Part shown: in pieces, positions 45,505-56,130 of the stretch
Layout of the letters: each line of letters opens with the position of its first letter
Position numbering within the stretch: the first letter of the stretch is position 1
Assembly: GCA_041530395.1 (NCBI GenBank)
Contig: CP136945.1
Coordinates: 124,001 to 188,000 of the forward strand
Direction: 5' to 3'
DNA from: Thermosynechococcaceae cyanobacterium Okahandja
GTDB lineage: Bacteria > Cyanobacteriota > Cyanobacteriia > Thermosynechococcales > Thermosynechococcaceae
DNA: 64,000 nucleotides
Made by a program: the position numbers and the translations under genes
The notes under the pieces: model-generated
The model's input: only the letters and a program-made list of their open reading frames with translations
The model's database searches: none
Told to the model about the DNA's origin: nothing

Positions 45505-46284
45505 GTGTCTAGCCCGCGTGCCTGTGTGTTGTTTGATATTGATGGGGTTGTTCGCGATGTCAGTCGCTCCTACCGCCGCGCCCTTGCTGATACGGTGGAG
45601 CACTTTACCCACGGGGCCTACCGCCCTACCCAAAAGGAGATTGATGATCTTAAGGCCGAAGGCTGCTGGAACAATGATTGGGATGGCTCCCAAGAACTCA
45701 TTTATCGCTATTTTGAGCAGCAGGGACAGCAACGAGCGGATGTGGCCCTAGACTACGATAGCCTTGTCACGTTTTTTGAAGACCGCTACACCGGGCAACA
45801 CTGGTCGGGCTACATCCAAGATGAGCCTCTGTTAGTGGATCTAGAGTATTTTCAAGCCCTGAGTGACGTGGATATTGCTTGGGGGTTTGTGAGTGGTGCA
45901 ACCCGTGACTCGGCAGAATACGTTCTTAAGCAGCGCCTGAAGCTACCCCATCCCCTACTCATTGCCATGGAGGATGCCCCCGGCAAACCCGACCCGGCGG
46001 GGTTAATTGGTGCCTATCGTCAGGCGACTCAGGACGAGGGAACCCCGGCATTTTACATTGGCGACACGGTGGCGGATATGCAAACCGTCGTGAATGCCCG
46101 TCGCCAGATGTCCACCCCTTGGTATGCGCTTGGGGTCATTCCCCCCCACGTCAAGCCAGAGGATCGTCCGGCCTACAGCGATCGCCTCCGGGCCGCAGGG
46201 GCCACTGCCGTTTTTGAAGCAACCCGCGCCATTACCCCAACAGTGCTGGATGCTGTCTTAGGGCAATCGGTTGGCCACGACTAA
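45505..46284 (+). CDS. HAD-superfamily hydrolase, TIGR01548-like
   Basis: A 259-residue HAD-fold protein. Motif I is VLFDIDGVVRDVSRSYRRAL with the nucleophile Asp; motif III is GKPDPAGLIGAY; motif IV is FYIGDTVADMQT. The subfamily occurs in cyanobacteria and archaea, sometimes near histidine-biosynthesis genes, but the substrate is unknown. The GTG start at 45505 begins MSSPRACVLFDIDG. Its end overlaps the convergent rnhA gene by 53 bases. Confidence 0.83.
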   Translation: MSSPRACVLFDIDGVVRDVSRSYRRALADTVEHFTHGAYRPTQKEIDDLKAEGCWNNDWDGSQELIYRYFEQQGQQRADVALDYDSLVTFFEDRYTGQHWSGYIQDEPLLVDLEYFQALSDVDIAWGFVSGATRDSAEYVLKQRLKLPHPLLIAMEDAPGKPDPAGLIGAYRQATQDEGTPAFYIGDTVADMQTVVNARRQMSTPWYALGVIPPHVKPEDRPAYSDRLRAAGATAVFEATRAITPTVLDAVLGQSVGHD

Positions 46285-46747
46285 AACTACGGGCGATCGC
46301 ATCACAGCGTTCATTACCCACATTGCCACTGTGGCCGCGCACGTGTTGCCAGCGAATGGCTGCCGCGTTTAGGGCATCGAGTTCCTGCCACAGATCCTGA
46401 TTCAACACTGGTTTCTTGGCAGCGGTTTGCCAGCCGCGCCGCTTCCAGTTATGGATCCACTCCGTAATCCCTTTGAGAACGTACTCGCTATCGGTATAGA
46501 GGGCGATCGCCCCCTTCTGGTTGAGTTGCCGCCACAGCTTCAGGGCTTCAATGGCCGCCTTTAATTCCATGCGGTTATTGGTGGTTTGGGGATGGCCACC
46601 GCCGAGTTCATGCACTGAACCATCACTCAGGTACATCACCACCGCCCAGCCACCCGGGCCTGGGTTCCCCTCGCAGGCTCCGTCCGTATAAATTGCCGTC
46701 ACTGTTTGATTTGCTGCTATCAAATGAGCCGTTCCTCCACTGACCAC
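46232..46747 (-). CDS. rnhA: Ribonuclease HI
   Basis: A 171-residue RNase HI, which cleaves RNA in RNA-DNA hybrids. The carboxylate tetrad is visible: IYTDGACEGNPGPGGWA (Asp), NNRMELKAAIEAL (Glu), ALYTDSEYVLKG (Asp) and a late Asp in GNERCDAIA. The basic handle KRRGWQTAAKKPV is present. The GTG start at 46747 overlaps the end of the MgtC gene by 28 bases; a TTG further in is possible. The 3' end overlaps the HAD gene. Confidence 0.92.
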   Translation of the reverse strand: MVSGGTAHLIAANQTVTAIYTDGACEGNPGPGGWAVVMYLSDGSVHELGGGHPQTTNNRMELKAAIEALKLWRQLNQKGAIALYTDSEYVLKGITEWIHNWKRRGWQTAAKKPVLNQDLWQELDALNAAAIRWQHVRGHSGNVGNERCDAIARSFSRGQPIALRQHPALLG

Positions 46748-47415
46748 CGGGTTGCCAATACCCCCGGCTCTAGACTTAAGCGATTCATCAGCACCTCCAC
46801 CGCCGTATCTCGCCGTTCATGGCAAATTAACTCTAGGCGAATCACGACGCGATCGGGGGTTTCTACCGGATGCTGGCTCCAGAGCGATCGCACCTGCACA
46901 TCGCCACTAATGCTGGTGAGCAAAATGGTGCGAATCAGACTTTCCTCCTCTAGACGGGCAATAATCTCGCACTGGTAGTCGTACTCAAACCCCGTATAGC
47001 GCTGGTTTTGCAAATTGAGGCGATCGCACAAGAAAGGCAAGACCGTATTCGCCACAATTACAAACACCGTAGCCACCAGCCCATGAACGACATAGCCACC
47101 CCCGGCAAGAATACCCAAGGCCGCCGCGCACCAAAGGGTGGCCGCCGTATTCAGGCCACGGATCGTCAACCCCTGCCGCAGGATCACCCCACCCCCCAAA
47201 AAACCAATCCCAGAGACCACCTGTGCCGCCACCCGCGTGGGACTGGTATCCCCCGGGATCATCAGCGAAAACATGACAAAGATGGCTGCCCCCATTGCCA
47301 CCAGCGTATTAGTGACCAAGCCGGCCATGCGCTGCCGCCACTGCCGCTCAAACCCTAAAGCCGCCCCAAAAGACGCTGCCGCTAACAGCCGCATCATAAA
47401 ATCCGACCATGGCAT
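46720..47415 (-). CDS. MgtC/SapB family membrane protein
   Basis: A 231-residue protein. Four to five hydrophobic segments fill the first 140 residues with the family sequence AASFGAALGFERQWRQRMAGLVTNTLVAMGAAIFV and GGGVILRQGLTIRGLNTAATLWCAAALG. A soluble ACT-like C-terminal domain follows (YQCEIIARLEEESLIRTILLTS). MgtC proteins are associated with magnesium homeostasis and acid or host stress in pathogens; the role in cyanobacteria is unclear. It is 11 bases downstream of acnB's stop and overlaps rnhA, so an acnB-mgtC-rnhA transcript is possible. Confidence 0.88.
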   Translation of the reverse strand: MPWSDFMMRLLAAASFGAALGFERQWRQRMAGLVTNTLVAMGAAIFVMFSLMIPGDTSPTRVAAQVVSGIGFLGGGVILRQGLTIRGLNTAATLWCAAALGILAGGGYVVHGLVATVFVIVANTVLPFLCDRLNLQNQRYTGFEYDYQCEIIARLEEESLIRTILLTSISGDVQVRSLWSQHPVETPDRVVIRLELICHERRDTAVEVLMNRLSLEPGVLATRWSVEERLI

Positions 47416-47426
47416 CTCTTAAAGGC

Positions 47427-50033
47427 TCATGGACTGACACTGGCCATGAGTTTATTTTCTTCTTCTACTGAAATTAAGCGCCCTTGGTTTTCGTAGTCGG
47501 GAATTTGGTCAAAGTAGAGGTAGCGGTAGAGATCCGCCGCTAGGGGATCAATTTTACGGGTGACAATTTCTAAGTATTCCTCGTGGGTAGGAATACGACC
47601 CAATAGAGCGCACACAGCCGCTAGTTCCGCTGACCCCAAATAGACCCGTGCCCCTTTGCCCATCCGGTTATTGAAATTGCGGGTTGAGGTGGAAAACACC
47701 GTGGTATTGTCTGCCACTCGTGCTTGGTTGCCCATGCACAACGAGCAACCGGGCATTTCCATCCGTGCGCCTGCGGCGGCAAAAATGCCGTAGTAGCCTT
47801 CTTCCCGTAGCTGCTGCTCGTCCATGCGGGTGGGGGGTGCAATCCATAGGCGCACCTTGACGGCCCCTTCCCCTTCCAGTACTTTTGCCGCTGCCCGATA
47901 GTGGCCAATATTGGTCATACAAGAACCAATAAACACCTCTTGAACCGGATCGCCCGCACACTCAGAAAGGGTTTTAATGTTGTCGGGATCATTGGGCGCG
48001 GCCACTAATGGCTCACGAATTTGATCCAGATCCACCTCCAAAATGTCGGCATACTCCGCATCCGGATCGGCAGAGAGCAGTGTTGGATTAGCTAACCATG
48101 CCTCCATTTTCTTCACCCGCCGCAAAAGGGTACGGGCATCGCCGTAACCCCGCGCCACCATGTTTTTGAGCAGCACAATGTTTGAGCGCAGGTAGGTAGC
48201 CACCGTCTCTTCACTGAGTTTAATGGTGCAGCCTGCCGCCGATCGCTCCGCTGTGGCATCGGTCAACTCAAAGGCTTGCTCCAGTTGCAAATCCGGCAGC
48301 CCTTCCATTTCCATAATGCGGCCCGAAAAAACATTTTTCTTATTTTCCTTGGCCACTGTCAGCTTCCCTTCTTGAATGGCCACGTAGGGAATGGCATTGA
48401 CAATATCCCGGAGGGTTACCCCCGGTTGCAAGCGACCCTTAAAGCGCACCAAGACGGATTCGGGCATATCCAGCGGCATCACCCCCAACGCCGCAGCAAA
48501 GGCCACCAACCCAGACCCCGCCGGAAAGGAAATCCCCAAGGGAAAACGGGTATGGGAGTCACCACCGGTGCCCACCGTGTCCGGCAATAGCATCCGATTC
48601 AACCACGAATGGATAATGCCATCCCCCGGACGCAGCGAAACACCACCACGGGCGTGCATAAAGTCTGGCAGTTCTTTGTGGGTTTTAATGTCTACGGGTT
48701 TCGGGTAGGCTGCTGTGTGACAAAAACTCTGCAACACCAGATCCGCACCAAAGCCCAAGCAGGCCAACTCCTTCAGTTCGTCGCGGGTCATCGGGCCAGT
48801 GGTATCTTGAGACCCTACCGTGGTCATCACGGGTTCGCAGTAAGTACCCGGGCGAACACCGGCCAAGCCACAGGCCTTGCCGACAATTTTTTGCGCCAAC
48901 GTATAGCCTTTATTACTGGGGGTCGTGGCGGTCGGGCGAGTAAACAGGGGACTCGGTTCTAGCCCCAAGACCGCCCGTGCTTTGTCAGTGAGGGTACGAC
49001 CAATGAGCAGAGGAATGCGTCCACCGGCGCGCACTTCATCGAGTAACGTCTCCGGCTTGAGGGTAAAGGTGCTAATCACCTCGCCCGCCGCGTTGGCAAT
49101 TTCCCCTTTGTAGGGATAAATCGTAATCACATCTCCCATGGCCATGGCGGTGACATCGCACTCAATCGGCAAGGCACCGGAGTCTTCCATGGTGTTAAAG
49201 AAAATCGGCGCAATTTTGCCGCCTAGGCACACCCCTCCCGTGCGTTTGTTGGGTACGTAGGGAATGTCGCGGCCAATATGCCAAATCACCGAGTTGGTGG
49301 CAGATTTGCGTGAGGATCCTGTCCCCACCACATCGCCCACGTAGGCTAAGGGGTGACCCTTTTGTTTAAGTTCAGCAATGATTTGCAGCGCCCCGGGTAA
49401 GCGATTTTCAAGCATTACGGTGGCGTGCAGGGGAATGTCAGGCCGGGTGGTAGCGTGGGGGGCAGGCGAGAGATCATCCGTGTTGGTTTCACCGGCCACC
49501 TTAAAGACCGTAACGGTAATGGCCTCGGGCAGTTCCGGGCGGCGGGTAAACCAGTCCCCATTCGCCCAAGACTCCATCACTCGTCGGGCAGCGGCATTGC
49601 CCTGCTGCATCAGATCCTGAACATCGTGAAAGGCATCATAGACCAGCAGCGTATGACTGAGCGCCTCAGCAGCGGCGTCTGCCAGCTCAGCGTGGCGCAG
49701 GAGTTCAACTAAGGACTGTACGTTATAGCCCCCCAGCATTGTCCCTAGGAGTTCTACGGCGGCCATGGGAGAGATTAAGGGGCTGCTCAGTTCTCCTTTG
49801 GCGATCGCCGTCAGGAAGCCCGCCTTAATATAGGCCGCCTCATCCACGCCCGGGGGAACGCGATCGCGCAGTAGGTGGAGGAGGTAGTCTTCTTCCCCTT
49901 GGGGAGGGTGCTGGAGCAGATCACAAACTGCTGACACCTGCGCCGCCGTTAGGGGCAGGGGTGGAATGCCAAGGGCAGCGCGATCTTGAGTGTGCTGGCG
50001 ATATTGGTTAAGTACAGTTGTGTCCGCAGTCAT
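47427..50033 (-). CDS. acnB: Bifunctional aconitate hydratase 2 / 2-methylisocitrate dehydratase
   Basis: An 868-residue AcnB that interconverts citrate and isocitrate with a [4Fe-4S] cluster, the cyanobacterial TCA aconitase. The cluster ligands lie in FCHTAAYP and in the late Cys pair [12 protein letters not shown] and [13 protein letters not shown]. The swivel domain ([34 protein letters not shown]) comes before the catalytic part, the order of AcnB and not of AcnA. The ATG at 50033 ([18 protein letters not shown]) is favoured over a longer frame from 50087. Length is normal for AcnB. Confidence 0.95.
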   Translation of the reverse strand: MTADTTVLNQYRQHTQDRAALGIPPLPLTAAQVSAVCDLLQHPPQGEEDYLLHLLRDRVPPGVDEAAYIKAGFLTAIAKGELSSPLISPMAAVELLGTMLGGYNVQSLVELLRHAELADAAAEALSHTLLVYDAFHDVQDLMQQGNAAARRVMESWANGDWFTRRPELPEAITVTVFKVAGETNTDDLSPAPHATTRPDIPLHATVMLENRLPGALQIIAELKQKGHPLAYVGDVVGTGSSRKSATNSVIWHIGRDIPYVPNKRTGGVCLGGKIAPIFFNTMEDSGALPIECDVTAMAMGDVITIYPYKGEIANAAGEVISTFTLKPETLLDEVRAGGRIPLLIGRTLTDKARAVLGLEPSPLFTRPTATTPSNKGYTLAQKIVGKACGLAGVRPGTYCEPVMTTVGSQDTTGPMTRDELKELACLGFGADLVLQSFCHTAAYPKPVDIKTHKELPDFMHARGGVSLRPGDGIIHSWLNRMLLPDTVGTGGDSHTRFPLGISFPAGSGLVAFAAALGVMPLDMPESVLVRFKGRLQPGVTLRDIVNAIPYVAIQEGKLTVAKENKKNVFSGRIMEMEGLPDLQLEQAFELTDATAERSAAGCTIKLSEETVATYLRSNIVLLKNMVARGYGDARTLLRRVKKMEAWLANPTLLSADPDAEYADILEVDLDQIREPLVAAPNDPDNIKTLSECAGDPVQEVFIGSCMTNIGHYRAAAKVLEGEGAVKVRLWIAPPTRMDEQQLREEGYYGIFAAAGARMEMPGCSLCMGNQARVADNTTVFSTSTRNFNNRMGKGARVYLGSAELAAVCALLGRIPTHEEYLEIVTRKIDPLAADLYRYLYFDQIPDYENQGRLISVEEENKLMASVSP

Positions 50034-50511
50034 TGGTCTTAAGATTCTCTCTAAGGTCAGAAGTCCCAGTTTCTTGAGACGTGACATCCTCCCGACACTT
50101 ACCTACCCCCTGCCCCCGCAAGCGGGGGTGAGAGCAGGTAGAGCGCGGGCTTCCCAACCTCGCAGTTGAGCATTCCTGCCCCACGCCACTTGTCTAGGTC
50201 AACGACCCCCGACAGAACGACTTGACAGGCGGTTTCCCTTCCCCAGCATCCTTGGGTACTGATCGAACCAGAAACAGCAGTATTTCTGTACAATTCCCGA
50301 ACTTTGGAGATCCCGGCAATGCCTGACTTTCACTCTCAATCGGTGGGCTGTGAACCAAGCCTATTTTATCACTTTTATCACTGACTGGTTTTTGCTTGTG
50401 TCATCCCATCTTTTGAAAAGGAAAGAGGCGGGAGAAGTGAGGAAAGAGATTTGCTTCTCTTTAGTGGTCGGTGTCTGGTAGTTCACTTAATCTTGAGTCT
50501 AGCGTGCTTGA
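50034..50511. other. 478-bp intergenic region with a GC-rich hairpin
   Basis: No convincing gene. It holds a strong palindrome at about 50096-50143, TACCCCCTGCCCCCGC-AA-GCGGGGGTGAG with outer ACCT/AGGT arms, which could terminate transcription from either side or be a repeat remnant. A 64-codon minus frame (50099-50293) covers it but shows no protein-like features. The acnB promoter should be at its left end, and the remaining AT-rich part (50340-50500) shows nothing recognisable. Confidence 0.55.
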
Positions 50512-51978
50512 CTATGGGGTAGAGCGGCGATAAAAGCGACCATGCTTAATTTCAATGAGACCTTGGCAACTCGGACAGCTAAATCGCCACAGTTTCCCCA
50601 CGGGCACTTTCAATGTTTGCCGACAGTGGGGGCACTCACCGCGCCACACTTCCTCGTCTCCGAGCATCCACATACCGCCAACGACCATAGGTAAGCCAAT
50701 GACGGTGCCTAAACCGGTGGCACAAAACCCTAAGCCCATCACCATACCTGCTACTCCGGCTACTTTTGATTGACCATCCCGTGGTACTTTCTCAATCGTA
50801 GGGATGGTGTATTCCGCTGCTGTTGTCTCTTGGGTCGTCTCTTGCGGTGAAGCTGCTGAAGAAGGGGCTGACGCTGGCGGCGTTTCTGGTGGCTTGGCCG
50901 GTTCAGGAGCGGGGCTAGGATCAGCTTCTAACCACGGATCCCCAAGCGGCGGATAGGAACTGGATGCGTCCTCTGATGCCATTACCTCGGGTGCGTTGTC
51001 AGAACCATCTAGAGGCTCTAGTTCAGCGACTTCAGATGCGCTGTCAGAACTATCGAGAGTCTCTAATTCAGCGACATCAGAGGTTATATCAAACGTTTCT
51101 GGAGACTCTAGTTCCGAAACTCCAGATACGCTGTCAGAACTATCTAGAGTCTCTAGTTCAGCAACTTCAGAGGTTATGTCAAACGTTTCTGGAGTCTCTA
51201 AGTCAGCGACATCGGGGGTTATATCAAACGTTTCTGGAGGCTCTAGTTCCGAAACTCCAGATACGCTGTCAGAACTATCTAGAGCCTCTAAGTCAGCAAC
51301 TTCAGAGGTTATATCAAACGTTTCTGGACGCTCTAGTTCAGCAACGTCGGGTGCATTGTCAGAAACATCTAGACTCTCTGCCGCAGGTGGTAAGTGCTCA
51401 GGGTGCAGAGCAGCGGCCAGATCGGAGAGGGTGATGTCTTCGGTGCTATCGGTAGGAGCGGGCAAAGGCTCGACGGGTTCCGGGGCTGTTGACTCGACAA
51501 ATGCCGCCATTAAATCCATCAGTGTTGGTGCGTCCGGTTCAGCCGCTGAGGGCGGTGGTAGTGCTTCACCCGCAAGGGGAGCAGTTTCAGGGGCAGGCTC
51601 CGGTGGGGGTTGCCATGGATCTGCGACCGGCGGGAATGGCTCTGGTTCAGGCGGTGGTGGCTCTATGACAGGTGTTTGGGAGGGTACGGGCGATCGCAAC
51701 CTGAAGTCAGCATCCCACAGAGGTGCCCCGAGTACCCGTGACTCAACTACAACCTGCTCGATGTCGGGCAAGTGCAGCTTTTCCAGTGCGGTGCGGATGA
51801 GGGTTACAGCAGCACCCTGATTCAGCATTTTCTCCGAATGTAGCGTAATGGCCAAGGTGGTGGCTTGACGGCTGACCTCCGCCTTGACCTGTTTAGGTAG
51901 CAGTACGGCGTTTAATAGGGTTCTAATGGCACCGGGATCACCTTGACGTGCCACCTCTAGCAAACGGGGTTCGCTCAT
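50512..51978 (-). CDS. Repeat-rich acidic protein with C-terminal transmembrane segment and zinc ribbon
   Basis: A 488-residue protein I do not recognise as a named family. Residues 1-95 form a compact alpha/beta domain (VARQGDPGAIRTLLNAVLLPKQVKAEV, then LHLPDIEQVVVESRVLG), which recurs in other cyanobacterial proteins. Residues about 100-200 are Pro/Glu-rich and disordered. Residues about 203-330 are an acidic tandem repeat. A Pro/Ala linker precedes a hydrophobic helix pair (about 420-450, GMVMGLGFCATGLGTVIGLP). A zinc ribbon with CPHCRQTLKV and CPSCQGLIEI ends the protein. Location at a membrane is likely. The function is unknown. Confidence 0.7.
   Translation of the reverse strand: MSEPRLLEVARQGDPGAIRTLLNAVLLPKQVKAEVSRQATTLAITLHSEKMLNQGAAVTLIRTALEKLHLPDIEQVVVESRVLGAPLWDADFRLRSPVPSQTPVIEPPPPEPEPFPPVADPWQPPPEPAPETAPLAGEALPPPSAAEPDAPTLMDLMAAFVESTAPEPVEPLPAPTDSTEDITLSDLAAALHPEHLPPAAESLDVSDNAPDVAELERPETFDITSEVADLEALDSSDSVSGVSELEPPETFDITPDVADLETPETFDITSEVAELETLDSSDSVSGVSELESPETFDITSDVAELETLDSSDSASEVAELEPLDGSDNAPEVMASEDASSSYPPLGDPWLEADPSPAPEPAKPPETPPASAPSSAASPQETTQETTAAEYTIPTIEKVPRDGQSKVAGVAGMVMGLGFCATGLGTVIGLPMVVGGMWMLGDEEVWRGECPHCRQTLKVPVGKLWRFSCPSCQGLIEIKHGRFYRRSTP
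50997..51366 (-). repeat. Coding tandem repeat in the acidic protein
   Basis: Two alternating short units are repeated, roughly PETFDIT(S/P)(D/E)VA(D/E)LE (four times) and LDSSDSVSGVSELE (about four times, variable). The DNA copies are nearly identical, indicating recent expansion by slippage or unequal exchange. The units are Asp/Glu/Ser-rich, consistent with an extended flexible linker. Confidence 0.85.
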
Positions 51979-52050
51979 AAACCACGGGGGAATGTTTCTG
52001 GCTACTCTTAGCCTACTGCGATTTTCTGAAGTTTGGCAGGCTGGAATTGG

Positions 52051-53070
52051 TCAGTCGATCCCCTCGACGGTGCCGCTGCCGCTAATGACGGTACCGATGA
52101 CATAAGTTTCGAGGCCAAAGCCTGCAAAACACGCTTGCGTAGCGGTTACTGCCTCCGGAGGAATAATGACGGTGTAGCCAATGCCCATGTTGAAGGTGTT
52201 GAACAGTTCAACGCGGCTGACGTTGCCCACTTGCCCTAACCACTCAAACAGGGGCGGAATGGGCCATGCCTGAGAATTCAGGGCAACCGACTGACCTTCG
52301 CCTAAGCAGCGGGGTAGGTTTTCCGGTAGGCCGCCGCCGGTAATATGTGCCATGCCGTGGAGTGGGAGTCCCTGACTGAGGGCAGCACGAATTGGCTTGA
52401 CGTATAGCCGTGTTGGCTCAAGGCATAGCTCCCCAAGGGGGCGATCGCCCACGGGGGTTTCGTGCCAACTCATCTGGCGATCGGCAACAATTTTGCGCAC
52501 TAAACTAAAGCCATTACTGTGCAAACCGGAACTGGCTAGCCCCAGCACCACATCCCCTAACTGCACCTGCGAACCATCTAAAACCTGATCCTGCTCCACC
52601 ACCCCCACACAAAAGCCCGCTAGGTCATAGACCCCTTCGCCGTAAAAGCCGGGCATTTCAGCGGTTTCGCCCCCCAATAGGGCACAGCCAGCCTCTTCGC
52701 AGGCCCTAGCAATACCGGCCACCACCGCTGTCATAATCTCGGCGCTGAGGTGACCACAGGCAATATAGTCCAAAAAAAATAATGGCTCTGCCCCACAGGT
52801 GAGCACGTCGTTCACGCACATGGCCACCAGATCAATGCCTACGGTGTCGTGACGACCCAGAGCTTGTGCCAGCTTGAGCTTCGTGCCCACGCCATCTGTC
52901 CCCGACACCAGTAATGGCTGACGGTAGCCCTGCGGCAGACGGCAGAGTCCGGCAAAGCCGCCCAACCGACCCACCACTTCAGGCCGTTGGGTACGTTGCA
53001 CCAGTGGGCGAATCTGCTCGACAAACGCCCGCCCGGCGGCTACATCCACACCAGCGCTGCGATAGTCCAC
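52051..53070 (-). CDS. purM: Phosphoribosylformylglycinamidine cyclo-ligase
   Basis: A 339-residue AIR synthetase, fifth step of purine synthesis. The N-terminus [20 protein letters not shown] with GTG start is standard, followed by [38 protein letters not shown] and [16 protein letters not shown] choose the GTG at 53070 because a longer frame up to 53220 adds a sequence that reads through the phosphatase gene. The GTG overlaps the TAG of the phosphatase gene by one base, suggesting coupled translation. Confidence 0.94.
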   Translation of the reverse strand: MDYRSAGVDVAAGRAFVEQIRPLVQRTQRPEVVGRLGGFAGLCRLPQGYRQPLLVSGTDGVGTKLKLAQALGRHDTVGIDLVAMCVNDVLTCGAEPLFFLDYIACGHLSAEIMTAVVAGIARACEEAGCALLGGETAEMPGFYGEGVYDLAGFCVGVVEQDQVLDGSQVQLGDVVLGLASSGLHSNGFSLVRKIVADRQMSWHETPVGDRPLGELCLEPTRLYVKPIRAALSQGLPLHGMAHITGGGLPENLPRCLGEGQSVALNSQAWPIPPLFEWLGQVGNVSRVELFNTFNMGIGYTVIIPPEAVTATQACFAGFGLETYVIGTVISGSGTVEGID

Positions 53071-53567
53071 TAAGACTGCTCCTGAAGTTGCGGCATGGTG
53101 GTTTTCAGGTGAGCCAGCAGTCCTTCGCAGGCATCGCTGAGTAGATCCAAGACGTTCTCGAAGCCTTGGCGACCCCCGTAGTAAGGATCCGGCACTTCTT
53201 TGGTGGTGTGGTGACGACAAAAATCGCAGATTAGGCGCACTTTGTTGCGGTACTTACCTTCGGGATCAAGGCGGAGAATATCCTGATAATTCTCGCGATC
53301 CATGGCCAAAATGAGGTCAAACTCTTCAAAATCAGCGTGGTGGAATTGGCGGGCGCGACTGCTCAGGTGCAGCCCCCGCTGGCGAGCGGTCATGACCATC
53401 CGTGCATCCGGTGGATCGCCAATGTGGAAGTTGCTGGTTCCGGCAGAATCACACTGAATTTTATCCTCAAGCCCCGCTTTAGCAACGAGGTCTTGCATAA
53501 TTCCTTCCGCGGCGGGTGAGCGGCAGATATTACCAAGGCAAACAAAGAGAAGACGAATCGGGGTCAT
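53070..53567 (-). CDS. Low molecular weight protein-tyrosine phosphatase
   Basis: A 165-residue LMW-PTP. The P-loop CX5R is [15 protein letters not shown] (Cys at residue 10), and the general acid Asp lies in [19 protein letters not shown]. It dephosphorylates tyrosine or arginine residues in proteins; cyanobacterial substrates vary. It sits between murG (9 bases upstream) and purM (1-base overlap), on the same strand, in a run accC-murG-ptp-purM. Confidence 0.92.
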   Translation of the reverse strand: MTPIRLLFVCLGNICRSPAAEGIMQDLVAKAGLEDKIQCDSAGTSNFHIGDPPDARMVMTARQRGLHLSSRARQFHHADFEEFDLILAMDRENYQDILRLDPEGKYRNKVRLICDFCRHHTTKEVPDPYYGGRQGFENVLDLLSDACEGLLAHLKTTMPQLQEQS

Positions 53568-53576
53568 AGCACTGGG

Positions 53577-54647
53577 TTAGGTGGGGGGCATAAAGGAGCG
53601 CACAAGGGCAGCCACCTGCTGGGCACTGTCGGGGATGGCTAACCGCTGGGCATTGGCAGCCATAGTACGCAATTTCTGCGGCTGCCCTAGCCATTCTAAA
53701 ATGATTTGTCCGAGGCGATCGCCCGTGAGTTGAGCTTGTGGAATCATTTCTGCGGCACCGGCGGCCACGAATACTTCAGCATTGACGGTTTGATGATCTT
53801 CAGCCGCGTAAGGATAGGGAATCAGCAGTGCGGGGGTGCCCGTAAGGGTGAGTTCCGTCAGGGCGCTCGCCCCAGCGCGGCTAATCACCAGATCCGCCCG
53901 GTGGAGCAGCGGCCCCATCGGCTCAAAAAAGGGAAACACCAGATAATGGGGATGCTGTAGGGCGGTGGCCTCTGGGTCGTTATGGCCGGTGAGGTGCACC
54001 ACCCACGCGCCCGTTGCCAGCCAGTCATTGACCGCCTCTCGCACCAAGCGGTTAATGGCTAGCGCCCCTTGGCTGCCCCCCATGACGAGAATCAGGGGCA
54101 CATCGGCAGGGATGGGCAGGCCTAGGGTACCGGGAGTGAGAATATCGGGTCGCACAGGTGTTCCGGTGACCCGCAGATTCACCTTGGGTTTTTCAAGGTA
54201 GGGTACACTGGCCGCTGTTCCTAAGGCCACTACCGTACACCAAGGGGCTAACCAGCGGGTTACTTTGCCCGGTAAGGCGTTAGACTCGTGCAAAAGGGCG
54301 GGCAACCCCAAGCTCCGCGCTGCCAAGATGGCCGGAGCCGCAATATACCCACCGGTAGTAAAAACGCCCTGAAACTGCCCCCTTTTCAGGAGTTGTCGCG
54401 TTTGCCAAAAGGCACTCCAGAGCTGCCACAGGGGACGGAGCGTTGCCCAAGGGGTTTTCCCCTGAACGCCACTGAAGTTAACCCGATGGAGGGGATAGTG
54501 CTCGGGCACAAGCTCATTTTCTAGGCGGTGGGGCACCCCCAGCCAGTGGATCTCGTAGTCCGATAGTTCTGCGGCCACGGCAAGTGCCGGAAAGAGGTGC
54601 CCACCGGTGCCACTGGCGGCAATCAACAGTTTCGGCAAGTTCGCCAT
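53577..54647 (-). CDS. murG: UDP-N-acetylglucosamine--MurNAc-pentapeptide transferase
   Basis: A 356-residue GT28 glycosyltransferase that makes lipid II from lipid I at the inner face of the cytoplasmic membrane. The N-terminal glycine-rich loop is [19 protein letters not shown]; the second is [13 protein letters not shown], and [25 protein letters not shown] carries the UDP-GlcNAc site. The ATG at 54647 (MANLPKLL) overlaps the accC stop by one base; an alternative ATG lies at 54659. Length is normal. Confidence 0.94.
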   Translation of the reverse strand: MANLPKLLIAASGTGGHLFPALAVAAELSDYEIHWLGVPHRLENELVPEHYPLHRVNFSGVQGKTPWATLRPLWQLWSAFWQTRQLLKRGQFQGVFTTGGYIAAPAILAARSLGLPALLHESNALPGKVTRWLAPWCTVVALGTAASVPYLEKPKVNLRVTGTPVRPDILTPGTLGLPIPADVPLILVMGGSQGALAINRLVREAVNDWLATGAWVVHLTGHNDPEATALQHPHYLVFPFFEPMGPLLHRADLVISRAGASALTELTLTGTPALLIPYPYAAEDHQTVNAEVFVAAGAAEMIPQAQLTGDRLGQIILEWLGQPQKLRTMAANAQRLAIPDSAQQVAALVRSFMPPT

Positions 54648-56008
54648 TAGGTATTCCACCCTAGGGTGGCCATAAGTTTATCGACAAAATTGGTATAAAC
54701 AACGCCACTGCGAAATTCCGGCGTGTCCATGACCTGTTGATGGAAGGGAATGGTGGTGGGTACACCCGTAATGGCACATTCGCGCAGGGCACGTTTCATC
54801 CGGGCAATGGCAGCGGCGCGATCGCTCCCCCACACCACCAACTTACCAATGAGGGAGTCATAGTAGGGGGGAATTTCGTAGTCCGTATAAACGTGGGAGT
54901 CCATGCGCACTCCGGGGCCACCCGGCGGCAGATAGCCACTAATGCGACCGGGATGGGGGCGAAAATTCCGCTCTGGGTCTTCGGCATTGATGCGGCACTC
55001 AATGGCATGGCCCTGCAAGCGCACCTGCTCTTGGGTGAGCTTGAGTGGCTCCCCTTGGGCAATGCGAATTTGCTCCGCAATCAGGTCTAGCCCCGTAATC
55101 ATTTCGGTGACGGTGTGCTCCACCTGAATCCGGGTATTCATCTCCATGAAGTAAAAGTTATTGTGGCTGTCAAGCAAAAACTCGATTGTGCCCGCCCCCA
55201 CATAGTTAATGGCCTTAGCTGCCGCTACCGCCGCCGCCCCCATTTCAGCCCGTAGCTCAGGGGTTAGGGCAGGGCTAGGAGCTTCTTCCAGTAGTTTTTG
55301 GTGCCGTCGCTGCACCGAGCAATCCCGCTCACCTAGGTGGATGACATTGCCGTAGCTATCGGCCAGAATTTGTATTTCAATGTGGCGGGGGTTCTCAATA
55401 AACCGCTCCAGATACACCCCGGCATTGCCAAAGGCGGCCTCTGCTTCTCCTTGAGCGGCACTGAGAGCACGTCCTAGCTCCTCGGGGGAGCGAACAAGGC
55501 GCATTCCCCGGCCGCCCCCGCCAGCGGTGGCTTTAATCATTAGAGGATAGCCAATCTTGTGGGCGATCGCCCGGGCTGTATCCTCATCCTGTACTAGCCC
55601 GTCACTGCCGGGAATGGTGGGCACCCCCACCTGCTGCATCGTGGCTTTTGCCGTGGATTTGTCCCCCATCGCTAACATTGCTGCTGGACTCGGCCCAATA
55701 AAGACAATTTTGTGATCTGTACAAATTTCCGCAAAGCGGGCATTTTCCGCCAAAAACCCATAGCCCGGATGAATGGCCGAGACATTGCGAGTCAGAGCCG
55801 CCGCAATAATGTTGGGAATGTTGAGATAGCTGCGACTACTGGGCGCCTCGCCAATACAGACCGCTTCATCCGCCAGTTGCACGTGTAGGGCATGGCGATC
55901 TACCGTCGAATAAACAGCCACCGTGGCAATCCCCATCTCCTCACAGGTACGCAGGATACGCAGGGCTATTTCGCCGCGATTAGCGATGAGAATTTTCGTA
56001 AATGCCAT
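54647..56008 (-). CDS. accC: Biotin carboxylase subunit of acetyl-CoA carboxylase
   Basis: A 453-residue ATP-grasp enzyme that carboxylates biotin on BCCP, first step of fatty-acid synthesis. The N-terminus [18 protein letters not shown] is standard. The glycine-rich ATP loop is [13 protein letters not shown], and the catalytic region [19 protein letters not shown] and [17 protein letters not shown] are intact. The ATG at 56008 is preferred over a longer frame to 56050. First gene of accC-murG-ptp-purM. Its promoter should lie in 56009-56100. Confidence 0.95.
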   Translation of the reverse strand: MAFTKILIANRGEIALRILRTCEEMGIATVAVYSTVDRHALHVQLADEAVCIGEAPSSRSYLNIPNIIAAALTRNVSAIHPGYGFLAENARFAEICTDHKIVFIGPSPAAMLAMGDKSTAKATMQQVGVPTIPGSDGLVQDEDTARAIAHKIGYPLMIKATAGGGGRGMRLVRSPEELGRALSAAQGEAEAAFGNAGVYLERFIENPRHIEIQILADSYGNVIHLGERDCSVQRRHQKLLEEAPSPALTPELRAEMGAAAVAAAKAINYVGAGTIEFLLDSHNNFYFMEMNTRIQVEHTVTEMITGLDLIAEQIRIAQGEPLKLTQEQVRLQGHAIECRINAEDPERNFRPHPGRISGYLPPGGPGVRMDSHVYTDYEIPPYYDSLIGKLVVWGSDRAAAIARMKRALRECAITGVPTTIPFHQQVMDTPEFRSGVVYTNFVDKLMATLGWNT

Positions 56009-56101
56009 GACTGAAAACGGTAGGGGGCAAGCGATCCCTAATGCTACCATGCGGCGCTACCCATCCTTGCCCTTGAGGTCGGTCAGGTCTGCATCCCCCT
56101 A

Positions 56102-56130
56102 GGAACACCCCCACGTGTGTGGGGACAACG
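56102..56130. repeat. Solitary CRISPR-I-E-like palindromic repeat
   Basis: The 29-base GGAACACCCCCACGTGTGTGGGGACAACG has the shape and length of a type I-E CRISPR repeat (CCCC-palindrome-GGGGA then AACG). No second copy follows at 29+32 base spacing, and no cas genes are in the window, so it is a single unit or a relic. It could instead be an ordinary hairpin. Confidence 0.4.

Noticed and set aside
50099-50293. A 64-codon minus-strand protein, possibly a transposase end
   Set aside because: The translation has no recognisable TnpB or other motif and crosses a perfect hairpin, which is better explained as a terminator or repeat.
50964-51820. Two long plus-strand reading frames (156 and 274 codons) over the acidic repeat protein
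   Set aside because: They are opened by the repetitive DNA of the real minus-strand gene, have Ser-rich or Leu/Arg-rich low-complexity translations and no start context. The minus frame has a folded N-terminus, a membrane helix and a zinc ribbon.
53070-53220. Extended N-terminus of purM
   Set aside because: The extra 50 codons read through the phosphatase gene in another frame and have no family similarity. The GTG start at 53070 matches normal PurM.
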